Source of the DNA: Flavobacterium sp. LHD-80
GTDB taxonomy: Bacteria > Bacteroidota > Bacteroidia > Flavobacteriales > Flavobacteriaceae
Length of the DNA: 63,987 nucleotides
Reading direction: 5' to 3'
Assembly: GCF_030929605.1 (NCBI RefSeq)
Contig: NZ_JAVFVS010000015.1
Location: forward strand, 1-63,987
Below the pieces are notes generated by a model. It was given only the letters and a program-made list of their open reading frames with translations, was not told where the DNA came from and ran no database searches. Below are positions 38,119-46,200 of the stretch, one piece after another. Numbering within the stretch: position 1 is the stretch's first letter; the number at the start of each line of letters is the position of its first letter. A program made the position numbers and the translations under genes.

Positions 38119-38743
38119 CATCTTAAAAAATATTTTAAGAAGTTCAACATAAATATCATTTCTATAAATTTCCCCAAAAAAATACAGAAACTACATCTTC
38201 TTGAAATATTTCAATTATATAATAAAGCACTAAATTAATATTTTTTTTTTAAATGTAGCTAAATACGTCAAAAAAAATCATGTTTTAAACTACATAAAGA
38301 CTATCCCATCTATCTACCACCTTATCATTCTTTAGCTTTAGCTTCAGTTTCCAAAGTCCAAATAACACTTTTTAGCCTTCCTATATCTACTTCAATGTTT
38401 CCTAAACCATTTCATCATTAGGTAAATTACCATAAACTAAATTTTTAGAATCTCGCAATAACTAGTTTTCAGTACCTACCAATAATTTCTAAATCATGAA
38501 CATCTAAGCTTTATTTGAATGATTTACCAACCATTTATTGTTTCTAAAACTAGTTACATCGTCAGTTGCTATTCTTACTAACATCTCATCAAAAGTAAGG
38601 AGAATCAAAGAAATCAGAGAATTCTTTTTACTGTAATAGTTGAAATAAATCCTAAATATGTCTGAGTTTATTTTTTTTTAAAATTGGTAGTCGGTATTTA
38701 ATTTCAAACTTTTAGACGCTATAAAACAACGGGGAAATAGAAA

Positions 38744-38922
38744 TATTTACGGGTCAAAACCTCATAGAGTTTATTAAACGCTTCATGAGCGATCAATATT
38801 GTAAAAAATATCCTTCAAATGTTAAATAACCTAAGCAATATGTTTGCAGAAAATGCAAACATAGTAAAAATCAAATTCGTAAAGATTATACAAGAAATAT
38901 GCAAATAAAAACTGCTCATTAA
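38744..38922 (+). pseudogene. N-terminal relic of an IS1595-like transposase
   Basis: One frame, with a single internal stop, reads NLIEFIKRFMSDQYCKKYPS, then QYVCRKCKHSKNQIRKDYTR. This is the zinc-ribbon N-terminus typical of IS1595-type transposases (Cys pairs, F..RF..D..C..Y). The DDE domain is missing. Confidence 0.5.
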
Positions 38923-39150
38923 GTTAAACTACATTTTTGTAATTACCCCTACATGAACTCATAATTTTAAACTCTTTAAAAAAAACTCAATACCAGTATT
39001 AAGTGTTTTCATTGAACCTCCAACGACTCTAAATAATATTAAATTAAAGCAACGAACTTTTCAATGTATATCCTATCAATTAAATAAAAAAACAAGTATT
39101 TAAAATGACAAATTAAAACAAATATTCCTTATCTTTATATTCCAATAATT

Positions 39151-39264
39151 TAATTCGTTGAAAGTTAAGTGACCCTATAGATGACCCTTACTTAAATAAT
39201 ATATCAAACCCTTTGTATTTACTGTGATTAAAATAAAGGCAACAGAACCTCTTCCTCCGCGAAA
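39151..39264 (+). repeat. Attachment-site-like direct repeat A
   Basis: It shares a 27-bp identical block (39,162-39,188, containing two TGACCCT heptamers 12 bp apart) and further blocks (CTTGTATTTACTG-like, CTCTT.CTCCGC) with repeat B at 59,024-59,139, in the same orientation. The final CCTCTTCCTCCGC looks like the 3' end of a tRNA-Ser gene. The paired heptamers resemble arm-type sites of tyrosine integrases (inference). Confidence 0.65.
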
Positions 39265-39316
39265 GGCCTAAAAATAAGGAAAAATTAAAATTTCCAAAAA
39301 AGCCTAAAAAACGATG

Positions 39317-39350
39317 AACCCTGCAAATCTTTTGATTTGGAGGGTTTTTT
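39317..39350 (+). terminator. Terminator beyond repeat A
   Basis: A stem of AACCCTGCAAAT (39,317-39,328) with ATTTGGAGGGTT (39,335-39,346), one mismatch, runs into six T residues. Confidence 0.75.
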
Positions 39351-39579
39351 CTTATATGCATTTTCAGCATTTATAAACATTCAAAAGTTTGTTATACTGC
39401 AGTTTTCACTTTAATTTTTTTTCGTTAAGGTTCGAGTACCGTTCCCTCTACTAAATAATACTTCTAAATATGTTTAAAACTCGTGCTATAGTTTTATGGC
39501 AAAATCGTCGCACAGGGTACTTTTCAAAACTAAAAATTCAGTATTAATAAGGCATATAGTACCATACCATACTTTAGTT

Positions 39580-39845
39580 CTATTCTGGAAACTGGGTTCG
39601 ATTTAAGTCAAGCTTTTCAATTGCTCTCATATCTTCATAATCGAGCCTGAAATCAAAAATATTAAGATTTTCTACAATACGTGCTTTTTGGGAAGATCTT
39701 GGAATGGCAACAATGCCACACTGATAATACCACCTCAGATTTACCTGAGCAACGGTCTTGCCGTGCTTGGCAACTTGAATAAATACTTCATCTGTAAAAA
39801 GCCCGTTGCAACCTTCTGCAAAAGGTGCCCACGCCTCCATCTGAA
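39580..39845 (-). pseudogene. C-terminal fragment of an aldo/keto reductase
   Basis: The homology begins at QMEAWAPFAEG and runs through HGKTVAQVNLRWYYQCGIVAIPRS and ENLNIFDFRLDYEDM to the stop. These are the last 85 residues of a NADPH-dependent aldo/keto reductase, including the phosphate-binding IPRS segment. The N-terminal two thirds, with the catalytic Tyr and Lys, are absent. The frame continues upstream to 39,942 with unrelated sequence. The break lies about 130 bp from cas1, so it may mark a boundary of the CRISPR-Cas insertion. Confidence 0.75.
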
Positions 39846-39971
39846 TATAAAATACGTAAATTATGGAAAACCGTAAAAACAACATTTCTTTTAAGTCGAA
39901 CTTTAGGCAACTAATTAAAGATGCAAAATTTAGATAGAACAAACTGTTATTTATAATTTCAAATTAAATTT

Positions 39972-40886
39972 ATGCTAAAAAGAACTATTTTAATTGAAAA
40001 CAAATTTTCCATAACGGCAAAAAACAATCAGCTGGTACTAAAATCAGAAATGAAAGAGAGTTCTATCCCAATTGAAGATATCGGCTTTCTTGTTCTCGAC
40101 CATAATGAAATCTACCTTAGTATTCCTGCTATGAATTTACTTGTTGACAACAATACTTCTATTGTTATCTGCGGAAAGAATCATCTTCCTAATGGAATGC
40201 TGTTAAACCTAAACAGTCATCATATTCAACAGGAAATATTCAAAAATCAGATTGAAGCTTCTATACCATTAAAAAAGCAATTATGGCAACAAACAATAAT
40301 TGAAAAAATTAAAAATCAAGGGCAGCTACTCGAAAAAATAACTGATTCCAAAAATAGTTTTGTATTTCTAGCCAGTAAAGTATTAAGTGGAGATTCATCT
40401 AATATGGAAGGAGTTGCAGCGCAACAATATTGGAAATATTTCCCTCAACCTAATCTAGAATTTGATGGAATAAAACGAGAAAGATATGGCGACTATCCTA
40501 ATAATTTCTTGAATTATGGATATGCTATTTTAAGAGCCGCAACTGCGAGAGCACTTTCCGGAAGTGGCCTACTCAATACATTAGGAATTCACCATAAAAG
40601 TAAATACAATGCTTTTGCACTTGCCGATGATATTATGGAACCGTTTCGTCCTATTGTAGATGAAAAAGTCTTCGAAATTATGCAGCGTTTTGATGAACAA
40701 GAATTAAACACTGCTATTAAGGCTGAATTATTACAAATATTAACTAGAACGGTTTATTTTAAAGATGAGAAAAGTCCTTTAATGATCGCTTTACAAAAGA
40801 CCGCCAGCTCTCTTCAACAATGCTTCACTGGAAATCGAAAAAAAATTAAATATCCAGTCTTATGGAGCTTAACGGATATCGAATAA
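39972..40886 (+). CDS. cas1: CRISPR-associated endonuclease Cas1 (type II)
   Basis: The 304-residue protein has the Cas1 active-site signature. Glu146 lies in NMEGVAAQQYWKYF, His207/His208 in LGIHHKSKYN, and Asp219-Asp220 in ALADDIMEPFRPIVD. Cas1 with Cas2 integrates new spacers at the leader-repeat junction. The start begins MLKRTILIENKF. The gene overlaps cas2 by 25 bp, so the pair is translationally coupled. Unlike usual II-C loci, cas9 is not upstream on the same strand but lies beyond the array, facing cas1-cas2. Confidence 0.95.
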   Translation: MLKRTILIENKFSITAKNNQLVLKSEMKESSIPIEDIGFLVLDHNEIYLSIPAMNLLVDNNTSIVICGKNHLPNGMLLNLNSHHIQQEIFKNQIEASIPLKKQLWQQTIIEKIKNQGQLLEKITDSKNSFVFLASKVLSGDSSNMEGVAAQQYWKYFPQPNLEFDGIKRERYGDYPNNFLNYGYAILRAATARALSGSGLLNTLGIHHKSKYNAFALADDIMEPFRPIVDEKVFEIMQRFDEQELNTAIKAELLQILTRTVYFKDEKSPLMIALQKTASSLQQCFTGNRKKIKYPVLWSLTDIE

Positions 40887-41191
40887 TGTGGCTATTTGTT
40901 TTTTTTGATCTCCCCACAGAAACAAAAAAAGACAGACGAAATGCATCTGGATTTAGAAACAATTTATTAAAAGATGGATTTTCGATGATGCAATATTCTG
41001 TTTATGTACGCCACTGCGCAAGTAGCGAAAGCGCCGATGTTCATGAAAAAAGAATCCACAAACTACTACCACCATTAGGAAAAGTAAGTATACTTCGAAT
41101 AACCGATAAGCAATTTGGTAATATCTTAAATTTTTGGGGAAAAGCAGCCTTACCATCAGCACCTCAACCTACGCAACTAGAATTATTTTAG
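40862..41191 (+). CDS. cas2: CRISPR-associated endoribonuclease Cas2
   Basis: The 109-residue protein contains WLFVFFDLPTETKKDRR (strand 1 with the conserved Asp), a FRNNLLKDGFSMMQYSVYVRHC segment, and RILRITDKQFGNILNFWG near the C-terminus, typical of type II-C Cas2. An in-frame ATG eight codons in (MWLFVFFDLP) would fit the family start better and would reduce the overlap with cas1 to a few bases. It forms the integration complex with Cas1. Confidence 0.93.
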   Translation: MELNGYRIMWLFVFFDLPTETKKDRRNASGFRNNLLKDGFSMMQYSVYVRHCASSESADVHEKRIHKLLPPLGKVSILRITDKQFGNILNFWGKAALPSAPQPTQLELF

Positions 41192-41259
41192 TACTGATCT
41201 ATTTAATTATTAGTAACTTTTCAATGTCCAAAACCTCATTTACCAAACCCTACAATTGA

Positions 41260-41306
41260 AAAAATGCCACAATTATGGGTTATCAAACCACAAAAGAGGC
41301 ATTTTT
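41260..41306. terminator. Bidirectional terminator between cas2 and the array
   Basis: A 9-bp stem (AAAAATGCC, 41,260-41,268; GGCATTTTT, 41,298-41,306) with A and T tracts on both sides would stop cas1-cas2 transcripts on + and pre-crRNA on -. The loop contains ATCAAACCACAA, matching the CRISPR repeat, so it appears to include a decayed trailer repeat. This supports array transcription from right to left. Confidence 0.7.
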
Positions 41307-41359
41307 CTGAACGATATTCACATCTAAATCCCTATATATCAGAAGGAAACAAGCCAACT

Positions 41360-42579
41360 AATATCGTGTTTTCTAATCTTTAATCAAACCACAACGCAAA
41401 AGGCATGATTACCACCGGAAATTCCAATATCGTGTTTTCTAATCTTTAATCAAACCACAACCGTTTACACATATTTATTTCAAATGATTTTAATATCGTG
41501 TTTTCTAATCTTTAATCAAACCACAACATCGAAGTGTATGTTACATTTCTTGCAGGAATATCGTGTTTTCTAATCTTTAATCAAACCACAACGCAATGCT
41601 TGCACTAATTTAATTGTTTAATAATATCGTGTTTTCTAATCTTTAATCAAACCACAACCAGGCTTCTTCTTTTTTATCCAACAATGTAATATCGTGTTTT
41701 CTAATCTTTAATCAAACCACAACAATGCAAGCAATGTACCGATACAAGTCGATAATATCGTGTTTTCTAATCTTTAATCAAACCACAACTTCAGATTTAG
41801 CTTTATTGAGAGAAGTAGAAATATCGTGTTTTCTAATCTTTAATCAAACCACAACTTTTAACTAGTAATCCTTCTTGGTTGTTTAATATCGTGTTTTCTA
41901 ATCTTTAATCAAACCACAACTATCCCAGTCATTACCTTGTGAATATGATAAATATCGTGTTTTCTAATCTTTAATCAAACCACAACTATCGCTAACATGA
42001 TCTAAAGATTGCTGTTAATATCGTGTTTTCTAATCTTTAATCAAACCACAACAATGTGTAAAAGTATTTGCAAAATACGGCTAATATCGTGTTTTCTAAT
42101 CTTTAATCAAACCACAACAATCATTGGCAACACTCCTGTCATCAAATAAATATCGTGTTTTCTAATCTTTAATCAAACCACAACTTGATTGCATACTTAG
42201 TATAATGTATTATAATATCGTGTTTTCTAATCTTTAATCAAACCACAACGCGAAGTCTGGGGAAGTTATAAGCCAAACAAATATCGTGTTTTCTAATCTT
42301 TAATCAAACCACAACACATATAAGGAACATAAGCCAGCTAAAAAAAATATCGTGTTTTCTAATCTTTAATCAAACCACAACAAGGAAGTGTACTGATAAT
42401 CAATGAGTTACAATATCGTGTTTTCTAATCTTTAATCAAACCACAACTATAGAGGTTTTTTTTCAATGGGTTCAAGCAATATCGTGTTTTCTAATCTTTA
42501 ATCAAACCACAACGTTTTGCTTTCAAGTTATTTAGCTTGGTTTAATATCGTGTTTTCTAATCTTTAATCAAACCACAAC
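41360..42579 (-). CRISPR. Type II-C CRISPR array, 19 repeats and 18 spacers
   Basis: Nineteen identical 36-bp repeats (AATATCGTGTTTTCTAATC... on +; crRNA sense GTTGTGGTTTGATTAAAG... on -) start at 41360, 41426, 41492, 41557, 41623, 41688, 41754, 41820, 41885, 41951, 42017, 42083, 42149, 42214, 42280, 42346, 42412, 42478 and 42544. They separate 18 unique spacers of 29-30 bp. The orientation is inferred from pairing with the tracrRNA at 47,651 and from the terminator at 41,260. No degenerate copy exists within the array, which points to an intact and probably active locus. The spacer content was not matched to targets here. Confidence 0.97.
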
Positions 42580-42622
42580 CAAAAGCTACTGCATTCCTGC
42601 TGGGCGAATGCCATACCTTTCC

Positions 42623-42650
42623 GTTGTGGTTTGGATGTTTAAGATTTGAA
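42623..42650 (+). repeat. Inverted degenerate CRISPR repeat next to the array
   Basis: GTTGTGGTTTGGATGTTTAA followed by GATTTGAA is a degenerate copy of the crRNA-sense repeat, but it lies on the + strand, opposite to the array. It is separated by 43 bp from repeat 19 and ends 5 bp before the parE stop. On the - strand it is therefore an anti-repeat upstream of the first crRNA repeat, able to fold back on it. The intervening 43 bp contains a GCATTC/GAATGC hairpin. Confidence 0.7.
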
Positions 42651-42654
42651 TTAC

Positions 42655-42951
42655 TTATGTCAAAGAACTACTATCAAAATCTTGTCTTCTAATAATGGTA
42701 ATAATCTCTATCCTTTTATTCCCATTGATTTGATAGTAAATAGTATCAACACCACATACACAATACCGATATCCTTTCTTTATGTGGTCGGCTGATGGAA
42801 ACAAAAAAGGATTTCCCTCTATCCTATCAAAACAATCATATAACATATTAAAATAGTTATCCGCTTGATTAACGCCAAACTTACCGACCCCATAATAATA
42901 AATTCTTCTTAAATCTTCTTTGGTTTCGCTACTTAAATAATAGCTATAAAT
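42655..42951 (-). CDS. RelE/ParE family toxin lacking a standard start codon
   Basis: The frame encodes YSYYLSSETKEDLRRIYYYG, then GVNQADNYFNMLYDCFDRI, PSADHIKKGYRYCVCGVDTI and IITIIRRQDF, a complete ParE/RelE-fold toxin of about 98 residues. The only ATG (42,846) falls in the middle of the fold. Upstream to the stop at 42,976-42,978 there is no ATG, GTG, TTG or CTG. The ATT at 42,949-42,951, overlapping the antitoxin stop by 8 bp, is at the position expected for the start. Either a rare ATT start is used through coupling, or the toxin has lost its start. ParE toxins usually poison gyrase, and RelE toxins cleave mRNA at the ribosome. Confidence 0.75.
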   Translation of the reverse strand: MYSYYLSSETKEDLRRIYYYGVGKFGVNQADNYFNMLYDCFDRIEGNPFLFPSADHIKKGYRYCVCGVDTIYYQINGNKRIEIITIIRRQDFDSSSLT

Positions 42952-43189
42952 TAGGCAGACCTTTTTTGAATTCTGCTAACATTTCTTCTCTAGTTTGTTT
43001 TTTCACAAAACCGCTTTTTTCTCCCTTATCTATTTTAGCCCTCACAAACTCATAATATTCATCTTGTGAACGAGCTTGCTTGATCAAATAGTTAATAGCT
43101 TCACTTTTACTACTAAACTCTTCTGTGCTAACCTGATTTTTCAGCCATTCTTCATTCGGTGCAGTTAACGATATACTTTGTCGTGTCAT
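42944..43189 (-). CDS. ParD-like type II antitoxin
   Basis: The 81-residue protein has a ribbon-helix-helix N-terminus (MTRQSISLTAPNEEWLKNQV, then SKSEAINYLIKQAR) and a disordered acidic and basic C-terminus (EMLAEFKKGLPNL) that would neutralise the toxin. It belongs to the ParD/CC2985-like group. It begins 49 bp after the cas9 stop on the same strand and overlaps the toxin gene. A 22-bp perfect palindrome directly upstream is a probable autoregulatory operator. Confidence 0.85.
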   Translation of the reverse strand: MTRQSISLTAPNEEWLKNQVSTEEFSSKSEAINYLIKQARSQDEYYEFVRAKIDKGEKSGFVKKQTREEMLAEFKKGLPNL

Positions 43190-43201
43190 AACAATATTTT
43201 A

Positions 43202-43223
43202 TTTGGTGTAAATTTACACCAAA
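43202..43223 (-). promoter_or_regulatory. Palindromic operator upstream of parD
   Basis: A perfect 22-bp palindrome (half-site TTTGGTGTAAA) lies 13 bp before the antitoxin start and 16 bp after the cas9 stop. ParD-type ribbon-helix-helix antitoxins bind such palindromes to autorepress. It implies that the toxin-antitoxin pair has its own promoter within the cas9-array interval. Confidence 0.65.
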
Positions 43224-43238
43224 CTTTTCAGAATAGAA

Positions 43239-46200
43239 TTACATTTTAGAGATTTTTCCAGTTGAAGAAATTTTAAAATCGAATCCTTCAACTATTACAT
43301 CTAATACTGATTTTGAAAGTCTTAACTTCTCATTAGGAATCTCAAAATTAATTTCCGATGATTTTTCTAATTGTCCATCCGGTTTTGAAGTTGAATGCAA
43401 TCTAAACTGAATCCTACCATCCGCTTCAATAGCGGCCGTTTTATATAATCTTTTCGCTAAATCTAAATTATCTAATTCCCATATTTCATCTTTAAAATTT
43501 TTATAGAACAAGACTAAAGTTCCTATTTTCAATAGAAATTTTAACTCTAATACGTTTTTGCTTTTATCTTCTATATTATACTCTAATGGAAATTTATGTG
43601 TATTAGCTTTTGAATTATAATATTTTCCCGCTTCATAATTATTCACAACTTTATATTCCGTGATAAATTTATCTTTTTTATCTTTTCCTTCATATATCGC
43701 AAAACAATAATTTCCATCATTTTTTGCAAAATAATGTTGTTTGTATTCGTGCCTTGATACATCTCTATGTTTTTTTATCAATAATGGATTACTTACATCA
43801 TTAGTGAAATAGCGTATTTTTTTTATTGGAACTGGTGAGCCGTTTTGATTTGGTAAAACATACAATTCATTTTTTATTTTGCTTTCAAGAAGTTGTATAT
43901 CAACTTTAAATTGTTGCTCTTCCTCTTCTTTTACGTTTTTCATATGCTTTTTCAACTCCTCAATGTCTTTTTTGATTTGTTTTTCTTGTTCTCTACCTTT
44001 CTCAACAATCTCTTTTATTTTATCATCTACTATGTTTTTTAAATCGGTATCTTTAAATAAATCAATAGATTGACGTTTTACATATTTTACAACTTCTTCT
44101 GTTTTTCCTGTTTTTTTATTCAACTCTTCTCTTAAAATTGCACCATAAAAACTTTCTTTATGCAATGCTCCACGAACAGTATCTCCCTGCTTGTATTTGA
44201 TTTCACCCTTGTCGTTTCGTTGAATTATACCTCTTTTTCTAATGGCTTTTTTACTTTGCGTCGAAAAAACATCTGGCGTATGTTGACTTATTAATATATT
44301 TTTATCAAACTCTTTTACATCATCATTAAATCCTTTCCATGGAATTCTGTGAGAGAATGATGGTTTTGGCTTTCCGTAAAATTCAAACTGTTCTAAATCG
44401 TGATAATAATTTGCTAAAGCATCATTTATATCTCTTGTACAACATGCGACCACAACTGCATCTTTTGCATGATGGGCGTGATTATCCCTTATTTTTTCTT
44501 CCAATCCCCACATTTGTCTCAAATTGGCTGTGGTTTTTCCTTTTACTGCATATACTTTACTAAATGCTGTTTTTAAAAATAAATTTCCATATTTGCTAAT
44601 AATACCAATATCTACAGATTGACTATTTTTAAATCCTTCTGGAATTTCTTCAATAGTAAACGACTTATATTTTTTATAATAATAAGTGTGCTCAAATTTT
44701 AATTTCGTTCTTTTAATTATATTTTTATCTCTATTTTCTTTGGTTGAAGCTACTTTTATTTTTTTAGAAACCTCTTTAATTTGATTTTCCAATTCTTTAT
44801 ATTTAGCATACCAATGACTAATCCTTAATAAAATTTCATCATTATTTCCGCACTCGAAAGGAATTTTATCTTTTTTTACTTCTCTATTGTAAATCGAACA
44901 ACATAATGTTTTATTGGTTTGAGAATTGTCTAAACTTCGACTTCTAGGAATAGTATGCTCTATATCAAATTTAGGATTGCCTCCTATAAAATCTGACAAA
45001 CAAATAGTTTTACCCGTATAAAGACAAACTTTATTTTGTTCAATCCATAGCTGGTATTTTAAAATATCATTTTCAGTTGGCTCATATTCTAAACTTTTAA
45101 CATCATTACAGTCATCTATTTTAATATCACCTCTAAAAATTGATTTAATTTCTTCAGCATATTTATTCCTTCTGCTTTTTAATTCTTCTTGCCATTGTCG
45201 TATTGACACTCTTTCATTAGCAGAATTTAATTCTCTTGGCATTTCGATATGAATTACCGTTTCTTCATCAATTAAATCATCTTTAATCAATTGATTTACT
45301 ACTTTTTTCAATTGATGTAAAGAACGCATAGCCATTGGATTTTTGATAGAAGAAATTAATGGACTTCCTAAATATAACTTCCCATCATCTTCACTTCTTT
45401 TTGCTTTTTTATAAACTTCAATAGCTGATGGATGGTATAGCTTTTTTAAACCTCCCTCATCTACATTAAAATTATCATTCAAAAATTGTTTTAAAATCTC
45501 ATCAATTGTTTTCTTCTTTGCGAATTCTCCTCTTCCCGATTTCAATTGCATCTGAGTTGAAAAAAGTTCAAAACATTCTTTCAAAATTGATGCTTGATAT
45601 ACTATTGGTGTTTCATTCCATTTTTTGGTGCCAACAAAATCTTTGACTTGTTTTTCTAAATCCTTTTTATAAATCTCCGCAACAAATTTATTATCTGAAC
45701 TCCAAGTCCCATTCTCTTTTTTAATATTATTAATTAATCCATTAACAATCTCTATATTATTACTGTAAACTTTATAATTTTCTAAAATAGAATTAATTTC
45801 AGTGTTGATTATCCTTTTATTTTCTTCATTATTCCAAATTTCAGCTGGCAAAATATTTTTCATATTTGCCAGAAAAATGGAATGAGAATAAATTAAATTT
45901 TCCTTTAAATAAGGCAAAATATTACGAATAGCCTTTAGACTCAAGGATCCATAATCTTGTTTTAACTTTATTTTAGAAAACTTATTGGCCGTTTTTTCAT
46001 CACAACTAAGATTATCAATAGCAAATTGCTTCAAAAGTTCTTCTTTATCAAAACGAAACAAAACGTGCCATATATCCTCAATTATATCATCTTCTGTCTT
46101 TCTAACTACTTTGTTATTTTCGGTCTTAGTATTTTTCAAGAAATTAGAAGATAAATATCCCTTCCAATCTTTACCAAAAACCTCTCTTAGATTGGCAATT

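Larger units (their letters stand above)
37660..39579. other. 1.9-kb gene-poor region with relics
   Basis: No intact gene was found. The stretch holds an isolated terminator (38,087-38,118), a transposase relic near 38,744, an attachment-site-like repeat (39,151-39,264) and a terminator (39,317-39,350). Around 38,340-38,640 the - strand gives coding-like fragments (for example RIATDDVTSFRNNKWLVNHS and DSKNLVYGNLPNDE) that I could not assign. Confidence 0.6.

Noticed and set aside
42593..42622. Guide-like segment next to the inverted repeat sharing TGCCATA with the cas9 start region
   Set aside because: Only seven consecutive bases match and they are outside the seed expected next to the repeat, so a regulatory match cannot be claimed.
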